A stretch of DNA of 64,000 bases, taken from contig JAJTTP010000003.1 of NCBI GenBank assembly GCA_023313575.1, positions 2,728,001 to 2,792,000 on the forward strand, read 5' to 3'. Every line of letters begins with the position of its first letter. The first letter of the stretch is position 1. Of the stretch, positions 12,778 through 27,600 are shown piece by piece. The notes under the pieces are model-generated. The model did not search any database and had not been told where the DNA came from. It saw only the letters and a program-made list of their open reading frames with translations. The translations under genes and the position numbers were made by a program. This DNA comes from Eutypella sp. D-1. Its lineage: Eukaryota > Ascomycota > Sordariomycetes > Xylariales > Diatrypaceae.

Positions 12778-15229
12778 TTAGTTATATCGTTACATCCATC
12801 CATACCTGGCTCAGGGCGTTTACTGCCTCCTGAAGGTCCTACAGATTATACGGTATACGTAGCAGACATAGTACTAACTACAGCCGTGGCGTATAATGCG
12901 TATGTAGTATATGTCGATATATGGATATATATGTAGGCAAATATGTATATATCATACTATCACGGACCTCTACATACATACTACACGTAACGACTATGTA
13001 TTTCTTACCTAGTACGTAGGAGATAGTCGAATCATACATGTACTGATGGCTATGCTTATATGCTAACCTGGTATCAAAATGCATGTTGCAAGGTGCAAGG
13101 TGGGAAGGTGTGAGGTGGGAAAGTCTCGGTTGAGCCTAGTTGGGAATCTAACCCAGCTTACCAGCTCCAGAGCGGCGGCGACCGGCACAGAAACAGCACA
13201 ATTCAGTTAGTGAATTTTACTGGATGATAACGCAAGGATCGATCGATCATTTTTATGGTGGGGCTGTCATCTTTTTTGCCCAGCCGCCAAACTACATTAA
13301 CGGACAAGAATTTAAGGAAAATAACCCCCTAAAAAAAAAGTAAAGGAAAAAGAGAACAGAAAAAAAGGGACAATTAATTCCCTGTCCGTGATGCACCGTA
13401 TCGCCCGTCAACCCTCTATAAAAGTCCGTGCAGTGACACGCCAGGAATCGGTAGACTCATTCCCCATGGATGATACATAGATGGATGACACAGAGAGAAA
13501 GATCCTTCGACCTGTTTGCGCAGGTGCATACTAATATACCTACATACCTAGGTAGTATCTAGGCGCATACTATGTACGTTTAGCTGTCGAGCTATTACGC
13601 GGTGATGGTGTTGGTGGTGGTGGTGCTGGTTATGGTGGGCAGACTGACTGGCTGGACTGGATAACTGGCAAATGCCCAGGGAACATACGGGCACAGTGAG
13701 CTAACACCGTCTCCAGCTCTAAGTACCTTAGGTAGGTAGGTAGCTATGGGCATATCATCACATCCCACTCGGATATGTCCAATGAGGCCTGTAGAATAGG
13801 TTAGCTACTGACATCCTAGTAGCCGATATGCATGTAAGTGGGCTTGGTGGGTTGGCGTAGGTGGGTACCAGTGGTGGGGTTAGCCCTTGGTGGTCTTGTA
13901 CTGGACCGTACATCCATGCAAGTTTCAATGGGAGTGGGTAACCTCTAGCGCTCGCTTGGTTCCAAAAATTCTCTATCCCACTAAAAAGCTGCTGAGGTGC
14001 CACTAAAAGCCAGAGCAGATAAGGAGGGGCTAGAAGGGGAGAGGAGGTCTAGAGGGGCTTGGGTTCCCCTACATACACAGGTAGTGCCTATCTATGAAGT
14101 TAGGTACCCAGGCAGTCAGGCGTTAGAATAAAGGCAATATCAAGACTTTTATCGCCTTGTTGCTTATGTACGTATGCAGAAATATAGCGTTTACTCCAAT
14201 TCCTCCCTTTCAAATGACACACAAGTGAGGCAAAGCGGGAAATTCAGCGTGTGCACTAAAATTTCCGGAAACTTTTTTCTAAGGAGCAAGTTGGTTTTTA
14301 TATACATGCTTATGGACATATCTCCCCGAAACCATCCAGGTTGTCAGGATTGTACTAGTAAGAGACTTAAGAGTCCCCCCCAAGCCCGCCAAAGCCCTAG
14401 GAGGTCGGTCCCGCAAATTTTATACGACCTTTTTTTTCGGACGGCCTTTGCTTCCCGTGCGTTTTCTTATCTGGTCCGAGCTATGCTGCCTAGCTTTTAC
14501 CGCATTTGGCAATCCCTTATCTCCTGCGTCCGTGACAGAATATCAGACCACCAATATCAATACAATACTACTACATACATCACCTTGAAATAGCCACACC
14601 CTGCCAAGGAGATATCCTCACTCATATGTACATAACAACTACGCAATCGTATCCTCATTTACCTGATAATTTGTGTAAATAAAACATTGTATGCCGCTGC
14701 ACAATCGCCGCGACACGGTTACATAGGATGCGACGCTCTTTATCACCGTTGAGCAAAGAGTAGGAATGGTGTGCGACATTGCAGGAGCGGCTCGTTAATA
14801 AGCCGCAATACACGTGCCAATGAAGATCAGGCAATGAAATGGAATGGCTGCTTCCCTCGTAAAGTCGATAAGAAAAAGAAGCAAGATACTTCAAATGGGT
14901 TGCGTGCTGCCGATGTCAACGGGAGTTGAGAAGAACAGGGCAGTAATTGAACCCGCCACCGCCCGGGATCCTCATTATAAACTTCCAAACCAGCCAGGGG
15001 TTCGTTTTAGTTTGCGGCTCCCATTTAATTCGAGCGTCAGTCACTAATAGGTATTGGTATGTGGACTGCCACTACTGACCACATACATATTTCAGGGCTG
15101 TATGAAAGCCATATTTACACACTATCTTGGTACGCTGTAAGACGGCAGGACGGTGCCTCAGATTGTGCCTCAAACCCAATATCCGAGCGCATATCAGAGG
15201 ACAATGACGTCGACCGTCTGCAGTCCCAG

Positions 15230-15449
15230 TATAAAAGGGGGCCGACGTTGTCCAGTTATCGTTTCCGTCCCTCGCTCCCTCGCGAAGCATCTATGGTTGG
15301 TTACCCGTACTTCGGACATTGGTAGACCTGGATGGACACCAAGCCCAGCACAATTCGACATGGCCCAGCAGCCGAAGGATGAGGGCCCCCCTTCCCCTTC
15401 CTCTCTCCCCGACAATGACACTTCGGCCTATTTAGGTGCCTTATCCTGA
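15230..15449 (+). promoter_or_regulatory. TATAAAAG box followed by a 29-codon open frame
   Basis: A perfect TATAAAAG lies at 15230-15237 with a C/T-rich stretch after it. The first long-enough ATG downstream in frame (15360) opens only 29 codons, beginning MAQQPKDEG and ending at 15449. It could be the surviving 5' end of a decayed gene or a first exon, or chance. I found no continuation. Confidence 0.2.
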
Positions 15450-18400
15450 TACGTAGGTACCACAGCGACACTCAAAAGCGCGCAGAGTGGTAGCATTGCA
15501 TACATTATGTTACCATGCTAGATAAGGACCTACACCTTCGGGGCGGTTCAAGGAGAGTCGCCAATGATACGTCGGCAGTAGCTAGAGAGTGCGGGATAGG
15601 TAGGGGTGTGTGTGCGTGGTACTGTAGTAGTAATAGTATGCGAACGAACTACGAGATCCGAACATAGGCAGGTAGAGTTCGGTAGGGATTCCCCAGGCGT
15701 CTGGGAAGTCGAGCAAGGTCGAGTGGCACGAACGAATCAGCCAGCAGCTGGCAACGCCCTACCAAGACGCCAGGGGGGGACGCCATCGCGTGCTTCGGGC
15801 CCTCGAGCCCCTCGAAAATCTCGCCTCTTCCATCCTTGCCCACCCCAAGCCCGTCCGTGTGGATGCCACGAAAAAAAAAAAGCCACAGCTAGCTTGCGGC
15901 CGGTGGCGCCCACGAGCATGTACGCAAGGGGGAAAAGAAAAGTCGCACGATCCTAATCATAAACGCGTGGGCTTAACCGCCAGTAAAAAGTGCTCTGTGC
16001 TCCTATCCAAGCTACCCGGATTTTTCGAAATCGTCCGCTCTCTTATTAAAGTTAGTGCACGAGTTCGTCGCAGCTGGCGTGGGATTCCGAGACGCAATAG
16101 TGACGAACGGCGACAACATAACGCACTTGACAAGGTATGTTCGGGAGGCTAATGTGAAAGAATAGATACTGCGCTGTATCTCTCTCGATATCTTAGCTCC
16201 GGATATCAACATCATCATGATTTTTTCTTGGACATGCCGGAGTATTTTGGCCGTTGAGGGCGAGGATCGATTGTCTCAAAAGTCGATGTGAAACATCCTT
16301 GTTGCATGTGAGATTCGACTCGAACTAAAACCTTCACGGGTTTTCGCTGTCCCTGTCTATGTCCACCTTGTTCCCACCTCCACGCTCTCGCTGAACGAAA
16401 GGAAAATTTTTCCCTTCTCCATGGGGTTTTGGATGCGACTTAAGCTACTTAGTATAAGAACTACTTTAACTATCGAGCCCACCATGTTTTGTTTCAAGGT
16501 GACAGCGGAAGCGGCGGAACCATCACCGTGGTGTGGTGGTCCGGGTCCGTCCGGCGTAAGAGTGGATATCAATTCCTCGATTAAAAAAATAGACGAGACT
16601 AATGTTGGTAACTAGCAAGCCAGGGCGGAGACCGCCGGCTCAGCTAAGTAACTACTTAGATTAGACTGCCCGCTAGGAACCGGGCATGATAGGCATCTTG
16701 CCACTATCTCCGAGCCATCCTACATCTCGCACTAGCATCCGGAGGAAAAGCCACGACAGAGACGCCACAGCGCAGGCGCGAGGCTATCGCAGGTTTGATA
16801 GATTGAAATTAGGTAACATATATATCCAACAGATGGGACCGCGCTGACACGTCACGACGCGGAATTTTTGCCACTGGAAAAAATTTGGAATTGGGTTGCT
16901 ATCTAACTATTGACTGCATGCATGTGAAGTCAACATCAAGTCACAGTCACAAAACTGCAAGAAGACCGGCTATACCCGGCTAACCCTGGTCAAAATCGAA
17001 CTTGGGCATTCCTCTTGCCGCCAGTCAAGTAAGCGAGTCAAGTCAGCCTCATCGCGACGACCCTTCGACGTATGAACGTCAAGGGGAGCTCATCTCACAT
17101 TGCTTTACTATAGGTAAGCTAAATTCGACGGATTAAACCCAAAGGGACGGCCCAGTGCTGTAAGCTTCGCTGCTGCATGCGTCCCCTGGCAGAGAATAGT
17201 AGGTGCCTGGGTGCTTAATCACCTACCTATTAATCGTTTGGGAATGGGGGCAGTGTGCCTACAGTACATATCCACAAGCGAGGGGAGCCGTCGGGCGTAG
17301 ACTCCGCGTCATATGCCACTCCTCTCCTTTGTGCTTGCCTGAACTTTCTTTCCACAACATCATCCCGAAGATCATCCTATACGCTCGGTTTTTGTAGTGA
17401 TCTAGTCAGGAACTCCAGCTGCACCAGGCTCTCATCCATGCGAGATAGCCAGTAGTTTACGGGGCGGGTCTGGGGAAGGCGACGCCTCCCTCATTGGATA
17501 CTCTATAGACCACTTCCGGAGGTCGTTGGTGAGGCTCCCCTATTTTCCAACTGGGAAAGTGGTGGCAACCGGTCTCCTGCAGTGTTCTAGGGGTCCACAC
17601 CACCATAGCAGAGGAAAGGCCCGTTGAAGCCCAGAGGCTTTTATCGATAGCTTCAAGTCCTGAAGTAAGGGGAGCTGCAACGGTGTTGGCATAGCCACAA
17701 GATGGATACGGCTCTTTGATTATCAGCAAATTTGATACCCGCCTGTCGGATAAGTACTACAAGTATGGTATAATCACCTTGGGCCTTCCCGCCATCCCTG
17801 CTCGGTACCGGCAGGGCAGGGAACACGGACCCGATATCTCCCATATAGTATTTTCGCGACGCATGGGTGATTCGTGTATGTATGTCAGGATAGGAATGGG
17901 GAGGAGGGGGGGGGAATCCTTACCATTTGTTGAGATTGGGAGTTTTGTGATTTCGACTCTAGCCATCTAGTATTTCCCACCCCCTGTACTTGCGCGCTGC
18001 GTTTTGACCAGCCGCCCCCCTTTTCGCTTTTCCTGGGTTGTTGCTTGGCCTCGCACCCTTGTTGCTGACCGGGCTGGTTGGCTGGCTCTCTGGCGTAGGC
18101 AGTGAGCGATCAATCTTGGTCTTTCACGATGGGTTAAGAAGATGCCGCGCTAGTTATCGAAACCTTGTACTATGTAGGCATCGCAAGGCACTCTAGGAAA
18201 AGCGAGCACCACGAGGCAAGCTCATTGGTCATAGCCAGGCATGTCAGAGCTCTAATACGCCCAACAATCATAGTGGGGAGCTCTGGCGCAATCCATGTCC
18301 ACAGAGGTGAAAACCCTTCACAGGCAATGTCCACAGGTGTTATAACCACAGTAGCGGTCGACATTCATGTGTCCAGAATACCTACCTGGAGACCCATAGC

Positions 18401-21400
18401 TTTGCTACAACACTCTAAACTTTTAACTCTGAAGCACCGACTTAGGCTGTCTATGATATTGAGTTGCATGTTACGACTTGAAATCCAACATGTATCAACT
18501 ACAATGTGTTAAACACCACAGTCATCAGAGATTCTAGGCCTTGGAACACCGGACCTCGAAATGCAAATTGCGAACGAACTTCCCACCAAAAGACGCAGTA
18601 ACCTTGTATCGTGTATTTTCTCCGTTCTTTTTTTAATATTCATTATTCTCCTGTGTGCGCAGGCTGGTATGGCGTGTACTGTCTATAAAATAGGCTCCGC
18701 ATACCGGCTGGGGCTGAGGAGGGCGATCCCTGCGGGTCTGGACTCTAGCACGTTCAGAATACCAAGACTTGCACTGACTGACCGGTGGTTTGGCGACCCG
18801 CCCATCCCGTCTAGACCGATTTGTTCTTGGGGGCCTTTTTTTTTTTCCTCCAAGCGGAAAACGCCTCCTGGATTTTTTTTCCTGAGTCAAGCCACGGCAT
18901 GGCCGGGCTGCCATCGTTCGATTAACGATTGCAAAGCCTCAGTAGACGGACAAAAGGGTGTGAAAGAAAAATGTAGTGGCCCGGCCCGATCGGAGCACGA
19001 TTGTCCAACATAGAAAGTCGGAGTGATTCTGTTTCACCTTAGATCTTCTGGGAGCACAAGCAGTTCCGTGTCGCTGTCCCGACAAACCTCCCTCCGACAG
19101 CGGCCCTCCTATACGACTGCTCTACGCGGCGGCTTATGCAGGTCATTCTGACCGATGAGGCGATCCTCCCGTATTACACATGTTAATGATTCACAATCGG
19201 ATACCTGATGCCGCCGCTGAAACAATGTAGACCGAGAGAGAAGAGGGGACGGCACTCGGAAGATATGAACGTAGGGAGGGTATATGCCCTGCCTCCTGCT
19301 TTAAGCCATCGACTGGTTGGTCCACTTTCAAATATCACGTCGATGGCAAATCCTACCCATTTCGCAACCCCCGTGCATTCGGTCTATGCAGGACAAGCGA
19401 GTTCATATGTGCGGTGGTCGTATTATTGATAACAGTTAACTGGAGTCTCCTCCCTTCCCCCCTTTAGCCCCTTAAAGTCCGCCCCTCTCTCCTCCCCTAG
19501 CTTAGTTTTATAAAAATTCAGGCGCGCGATACTTTCCGATGTTTCTTATACTCGACCACGCAATCTCCGGGTTGTGTCCATCCCCAGCAGGCGCTGCTGG
19601 GCGCGTACTGCCTGCTGTGTCGCGTAGGGTGATATTGCATGGCAGGTGTCGATCCCTCCACTGATGGCCATGATTGGAATCAGGGGTCGGCTCGGCTGCT
19701 GTGTTGCCCAACCTACAAGCCAAGATGGAAGCGCTTCGTTGCCCACACAACTTACAGACTCTTGGTTGTATTGAACTGGTCAACGAATGTCTAACGTCAA
19801 ACCTCACAGATCATAACCGTGATTGACAAACAGCTTTACTTGGCTGACGCGCGAGATAAGTTGACCTTACGATGTCAACACCCTGTGGCAAGATCTCGCG
19901 GTTACGATATTCTCCTATCAAGACATAGTAGTGCTAGTAAATAATAATAGATCTCGAACTCATGGGCCTCTTCGACCACATAATTGGCTCAGAATCCGCT
20001 AGGCCAAGCGACTGCCAGCCAGGGGCCCAGGGGCGGAAAAAACTCTTAAAAAGCACTCGAACACTTAAAGCTAGTAAGACGGATAGTTCAATTACGGTAA
20101 CGGTACATCTTTGTAGACAGTGTCGATCTGAATCCCATACACGATACAATCCTTCCGCTTAGCCCTATATGGCCCAAGCTCCTTAACTCACAGGTTTACT
20201 TCTTTAAGACACCCGGGGGGGCTCGATACAGTAAAAGTCAGCCAGGTCGTCTTGGTGTGACGGGGATTATTCATAAGTAAGCTTGGCCCTGCCAATGCCT
20301 TCACTGCTACATTACCTAGCTAGCAAGACTAACCGGTAGGTAAGATATGCCTGTCGGTTCCAACCACTGCAACGACCACCTGTGCTCCATTCCCCGTGTG
20401 CTCTCTCGGCCTTTTCTGCTACATCACCCGTAGTGTTGCATCACTAAGCACGGCATCTAGGATCTCTAGGGTTGTTACTCATGTGCCCTTCCCCGGAAGC
20501 TCAGTGAGGCTCTCGCACTTGTTAACCTCCACGTGAATGCGACTTCCCATTGCTTATATTGCCGAAGAAGCTATCTACTAGTCATATGATCGTCGTTCCC
20601 GCTGAGATCTCCCCAGACGATCCATGAAACGTGTCACGTAGGGCTGGCAGCACATGTTCAACATCAATTCCCGCAAGAGAGGAAACTGGAATGAGTGAGA
20701 TCGAAGAGATCATAATTATCTCCACTCGTATATATCTATTGTAACCGCAATTTCACATAGTTGTTATAATACCTCGATTAGTTAACCTGTGTTTAAGGCT
20801 ATAGATGAAAACAAGACTTACGAATAACCCGGAAACACGGTAAGATTTTATACTGCAGTAAATATTGCGGAGTATGCACAGCTTACGACGGGGATGTTTG
20901 CGCGAGCGACCTGTGCATATGACGCGGGCAAACTCTTAGACCAGTGCTGTGAGTGAGGCTCTGTAAAACACTAAAGACCGAAATCCACTACGATGATAGC
21001 GGGCGACAGGCACCGCACCGCATGATGAGGATCGCGATCGCATCGTTAAAAACCTCAATCGCCCCTCCTTCCTCCCATACAGCCCCCTCCGGCTCTTGTC
21101 CAGAAGACCCAACCTCGCCTTCTTCTTTTGATGCAGCATCGGATTTTCTCTCGAGATGAATTATTGAACTTCGTTTTCGGGTAAACCCAACTCGGGTCCG
21201 CTTACGAAATAGGGCCGACTTTGATTCGGCTTTCCTGCAGGAGGGCTATTTGGTTAATTTGAAAGAACCCCCCATGAGCAGTCTCATTAAAATATAACAT
21301 GACCATGTCACCTACCTGTTGTTGTGTATGGCTTTGCAGCGTGCATTGGGGTGGGCCATCTTAAATACATCCACTGAAGAGGTAGTCCGGTAGCATGAGG

Positions 21401-21662
21401 GTGTACGGGTGTTAGCGCCGGCGTAGATACCAACGTGTAATAAGATGTACGTCATATCGCGTCCACTACGACCAGATGTATCATCACAGCACCTGGACAG
21501 GCATGGCAGGCGGAAGGTACTTAAGTCCCAAGACCCCGCCATCGCATGTGAAGATAACTTACGCCTACACCCAGCAACTTTTATCTATATGAGTTAATCT
21601 AAAGAAATCACAACAATATCTTTATATGTAATCATATCGGTTTCTTTTTCCCTAGCTACCCT

Positions 21663-21686
21663 ATCGTGATAGATATCGTGATAGAT
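21663..21686. repeat. 12-bp tandem duplication ATCGTGATAGAT
   Basis: Two exact adjacent copies of ATCGTGATAGAT in an AT-rich part of the desert. Confidence 0.85.
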
Positions 21687-24600
21687 ATGATTATCTAACG
21701 GAAACTAGAACAGTACTTTCCAAGTAAAGAGCCTGTGGCAGCTGAGAAGTCGCTTCGCTAATCTAGGCTAGTACTAGTTATCTACAGACATGACAGGGAT
21801 AATCCTGGTAGTGATACCCAATCTGCATGCATGAAAATGATCGACGTCGTCTATTGCTATAAATGGAGCTATCATCCGTAGCATGCCAATTAGAATTGGA
21901 TGCTGGAAGCGATCATAAGCTTGAATGGGAAAGCCTTATGCCAAGACGCCAGTTATGGATTGCCGGCCCCTCTTGGCTCTTTTAACAAGATGCGAAAGAA
22001 AGGAAAACCACACATACTTTCAACATTCCCCCTCCAGATTTGCATCACGTTCACGTTTACGTTTTACTTAGTACGTTGCATGCAACATGTTAACCCCGGC
22101 TGACTCCCGAATGTCATGGACAGATTCAGCAACAACTCCCGTGTCCGTCTATAGACCGTCCATGATCAGCATTGCATAGCCGCAACAGAGTCTCGTCGCT
22201 TAATGAGCTTATTTGGCGAGCGTTCCTGATGATCCCCGCACTGCCCACGCTTCGGGAAGACTTCGTGGTCTCCCTTTATGCACGGGAAATCATTCGCTCT
22301 CTTTTATGGCTGTTCACACTCTGCTATAATACCACGTTCTCCGTGCTCGCTTATGGACAAGATCGCCGTTCGTCGCGGATGACTGAAGTATGAAGTCGTG
22401 ATAGGTTGGAATACTCTTCGTGGGTGTAGGTAGGATTAGTGCCAATAGTCTGCCGGCAGTCATTTTTGCCAGTGAGGAGGCTTCTTTCATAGTTTTCTCT
22501 TTACGGGCAGTTCTCCCCTCCTCCTAGAGTCTCACACAGTTTTGCACATAGAATTTTCGGGTTATGCAATACCCCGAGAATGGAATGTGCTGTTCTAACA
22601 CCCCGATCTATGTCAGGCTACGGGTAGTATGTTGCCGACCCGACGGACGCAGCAACGCATCCGCGCCGCCGCAAGCGGGAGGGGCAGCTAACTGGAACTC
22701 CTCAGCCTGATTCACCTACCAAGTCTACCGAAATGATTTGTTCTAAAGCGGTGAGGAACGAACTTCTGGAATGGCATTTGTCATTCATTCATAATAAATG
22801 GGAGTTACTTTTCTAATTCAAATTGTGTATTGAAATTGCATTCTCGATTCGCTGTTGACAATAGTACTATAGTTATAGAAACGCTCTATATCCACATTGC
22901 TAACGCGCAATTAATATTCTGTTCTATAATAACTTCCAATACTATATAATGACGTAATAGTTCCGCTTGTCACAGGCATCGGACTGCTGGCTGGTAGATC
23001 GATATCGAGAATATCGTCCCCAGTTATTAACCCCTAACCCCCCAGTATGGTTCCAATATTCGCCCAGCCCCGCGGTAGCATTTGTCGTTAAACGCCGTCG
23101 TATCCATCTAACTAACCTTTCTCCTTTTGTTTAAGCGCAGGGAAATAGCGTACTGGGAAGTCCACCAGGTATCGAAGGCTATCCGTAGCTCCCATACTAT
23201 GTACATAGTCCACTATGCATCAGTGCCTGCAAGACATGGCCCCCCTGGAGCCCGCTATTCCCAAACGCAGTTGATGATAAATATATCTTCAATCTGAAGT
23301 CCCCAGTCAAACGCTGAAGTCCACCAATCCGCTACGAAATACCTACCCAGTAGCTAGATAGATGTCTAAATCGGATTGTCTAAATAACCTCCAAGACGGG
23401 CCGCTTAGGCTACCAGCTTATGTACTCAGGGGGTATCTGTCTCCTAGTATTATTCTGCTACCTAACTCATACCTACCTAACCTTAGAACTAACTACATTA
23501 GTACCTAACCAAACTGTTTAGACGCCTCACTTGCTTTCGTCGCATCACAACTTTACTTCAATCCACATCCATTTACTTCGTATGTTGCTACAATAAGATT
23601 ACTAGGTAGGTAAGTATGCTTAAGTACATACCTTAGTCCCATAAAGCACATACTTAGCATAGGTGTCCCCGCGTAAATGACACTTTATACGTTACCCTAA
23701 AGCACTGCATCGTGATCCTGTACTAAAAGCAGCATAGGCCGGCAGAAGCAAATTTTATCACTGAATAGGCACGAGCTCACACTGCTTTTGCAGAAGGCAG
23801 GACTAACTACCTACCTCAGTAGGTTGGTAAGTATACCACACGAGTATTTATTGGCTAAGCAGATGACGCTGCAGCAACCAGTCAACTCATATGTATAGGC
23901 TTTCCTAATCCGACGCCCATCGCTAGAAAGCCATGAAAATTCAGGAGGTGGGGGTCGCGAAATCCAGAAAATGTTCCATGCTTCACCTTTACTCAATAAC
24001 AAAAGAAAAGTTAGAGGCCGGACTCCCACTCAACCCAAATAAATGCCTTGATTTTAGGATGCGTCGCAATGTGGCGTGAACGCACCAACACACCTACTAC
24101 GTAGAAGGCAACCAGGTAGTTTGCTTTTGCACTTCTAATAAGCTGTGGCGGCCTCAAATGCCAGGGCTAGACGGTCGACCCGATCAGGCGGTGACCCAAA
24201 CCACAACCGAATACGCCAATGGTAACTCAACGCTCATTCCCCAGGTCTTCTGGGGGTTCCATCGAAAGTGTTCGGCGAATAACAAGCCTAGCACATTCCA
24301 GCCAAGGTTTACACACATCGACACATCGCAGTAGCCAACGGGCAGGTGACCTACGTAAAACGGTATCTGCTATGCACTTAGGTAAGTAGTCAAGACTGTA
24401 TCACACCGGGGCAGACAGACCAAACATGCCGGGGCCTGGAGGCACCTCTTGACTACGTTGTTGATCGACACTCCTGACCTAGAGCCTTTTCCTGGGCCGC
24501 TTTGCGGGCTAAGATACTCGACCTCTGAGATTTCTCAGACATCGTACTTAGTATAGACTACGTGATAGAGGCTGACGCTACCAGACAACCCCGGGCTTTT

Positions 24601-27600
24601 ACCTCCGTATATTCTAAGCTTAGAGGTTACGGCATTCTAACTAGTCAGTAGGATTCCCTACACAATCGCGTGACACTTGCGCGGTCTCTCTCCAGATAAT
24701 GGAATGAGCGGTGAATTCCTGCCATGCCGCTGTACTACGAATGCGCCACGAGATCTACCCCAACTCTTGGGATCTCTGCCATCGTTACCCCCATGTTTCA
24801 AGGGGGAAGGGGTTCTAGGAGTATGTCAAACCAATCTCTTCTCCGCAGTGACGACTGCGTGTCGCCTTAACCTGCCCTGCTCTGCCCTACCCTCTCGCCC
24901 TGCTTGGTGATCCCTGGTTATGGAAGAGAGTGGCCAGGTCGTAGTCTTCCAAAAGTTTGGGGGAACGGGTCTCTGGTCCGCCACAATATCCCTACGTTTC
25001 TATTGAGACCTCATCATTTATTCACACGGTAAGACCTATTTGCTGCCGGGTCCGAGCCTTCCGCGTGCTTGGTTCGGCTGGAACGGATGTCTCTTCTACG
25101 GCCTGCCGATACCGTTCCGATACCTCCTGCCGATTCGGCACAGCTGATTATTGTCTCGGTCCGGCTCAGGAATCACGTGTTTATCTCTAGCAACCATTGA
25201 GTCCCCGATTAAGGAGTGTTACCATTTCCGGATCGCCGCCAACTTACGAGTGTTTACTTACAACACACCCACATCCATCTATCTTAGACTGTAGCAGGTA
25301 ATGGATATCTCTTTTCTTTAGCCGCGATACCAAGACATATCCACTATGGCGAAGGACCTACACGCAGCGCCGAAGATGTGCGTGCCCTACAGCTTCAGAT
25401 GACCTCCTCATCCGAGTATACGAAGCGCCGGTGCAGGCTTGGTTGATTTCACCCACTCAAAGGATCCGCACTACGTCCGAAACAGTTGATTGCCCCGTCT
25501 TGGGACCTCTGTAATATACAATGCTATCTTTCAGTGCAAATGATCTTGGCTCGCCAGGGAATGGCAGCAGACAAATTGGACCAGTTTATCCTCACCTAGC
25601 ACGACTATACTCTGTGTAAACAGGACCACATCGCGTACCGTTCCGGGGACCAATAATGAGTGGGCGTACCATCTTGGTGGGAGGAGGGTTCTCCAATACC
25701 ATACAAGGGGTAATTAATATGTCAACCTCTCTTCTGTGATAGCTGCCCCTACTCTGGGAATGCTTGCGGGGGCTAGACAATACTGCAGGTCTCGTTACCC
25801 TTGCCGTCGAAGCTGTCGTGGAACATCACTAAGGTCGAGTCTGCAGAAAAAAGACGTGGTGTAATAGCACCGCAATCACTTGCAGTGATGAATCCATGAA
25901 ACTTATCGGTAGTAAGCAAGTAACTCCGTCTAAACCCAGGGTTCATAGAGAGAACTAACTTCTGTTCACGCCACCATGCCAAAGCCACATGCACGTGTAG
26001 CAACTTAAGTACCTCTTGAGGAAGAGTCATATATAAAGAGTCGTGCACCCGTTCTGGGCACGACAGTGCCTAAAATAGCGTGGTCTCGCTATGACACGCG
26101 GTGCGCCCCGGCAGCGATTCCCGCTCGGCATGTCACCTGGTACACCACATAGTACCGCGATTGAAGTATCTTTCTTCAACATGTTATGATGGACCGCTTG
26201 GTCTCAACACCAAGCGTGGAGTTGACACTCGACATGGTAGGGTATCTCCGGTTCAGCTCTGCAATGCGGGGTGGACTGCAGAGCAGGTCCTGGCTACAGC
26301 TCTGGCTCCGTTCTGAGCCTTTTTCCGGGATGTAATTGAACTGAGGTGCTTACATGGGTGGCCATCCCTAACATAACGACTCTCACGTTCGTACAGAAGG
26401 GAGATAAGGATGTGGAGCGCTCTTGCACAGTTTCAGCTGTCGGCCCAGAAGCAAACATAGGTTCGCCTTGCCAGCCCCGGCTACTCTTCGTACAGTTTCT
26501 AAGGTATCTACGCCACGGCAGCACTGAGACGGTTCGTCGTACGTAAAGCCGGCCGTAAGGTACCATGTGCTTAAGGACGCAAGGAATGAGCCAGCTTGGT
26601 TAATAAGGCCTACGACTTTCATGACAAGGGATTCAATTGGTGCATTTCTTGTGTCCACGACTTCGCGAAGACGTGCTCGGGTAGAAGTGGTGTAACAGAA
26701 CGCAATAGGGGTCCCATAGAACGCACTATCGCAATAATGAGGATGGGACACAACCATGAACCACATATCCACACCAGGCAACCTCTCATGTATAACAGAC
26801 ACGTTAGGTGTTAATCATAGACGCTTAACTAGTACTTACTTGACTACTCGGCAGTCTTGTCTAGGCAGGGATACCGCCTGGTTGTCCCGCTCTTTACCCA
26901 TAGGGGTTCGCAATCCGCCACCATGGCGCGATTCCATACATGGACGTTTAAGCTAGTACCGTAGGCATATACCGATTGCCATTCATAACACCATGCCAAT
27001 GTGCATGCGGCGCACCTGGATATTAGAAATAAGAACCATCACCGGTCGCTCGCTGTGAGAAGGATCTGGAAACTTCAATGTGATGCCACCTACGAATCCT
27101 TCTATACCATCCCGAGACGTATGGTTGATTCATCGAGCCGCACCAGACAGGTGTCCAGAAAAGTCTAGGGCCTTCGCGAAAATATACACGGCCGAGTATA
27201 TTAACCAACCCACCACTCATACCCGAAGCAACCAAGGAAGAGATGGAGGGCTTCGTAGTACCTAGATAGTAATCATGCGCCTGTACATATGCTATCAAGG
27301 CACGCCAAACCAACTCTTTCTAAACCGAACATAGTGGCGCCTGCACGGCTTACGCCTTGCATGTCCTCCCTGGCGCAACCTTCATGGTCAAGGAGGGTGG
27401 ATTGGTCTATGGGGCTTAGCCGGCCGGCCGTCTTGAATCGAAACCCGGTTGAAATGGTTGGACAACCTCCTATCTCGGATGGCTATACTACGGCTGCATA
27501 CACATAAACCACAGCTAGTAAGAAAGAAACCAATTCAAAGAGGCGAACCTCGCGACGACTGCCTTTTCTCTACCCAGGACACATCTTCAAATCTGGTGTG

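Noticed and set aside
18561..19013. 150-codon plus frame with a hydrophobic N-terminal segment (SVLFLIFIILLCAQAG)
   Set aside because: Resembles a signal anchor, but it comes from a T-rich tract; the rest shows no domain and no coding bias.
26383..26802. 139-codon minus frame in the desert
   Set aside because: Overlapped by open frames on the other strand, no family recognised; length is within chance for balanced GC.
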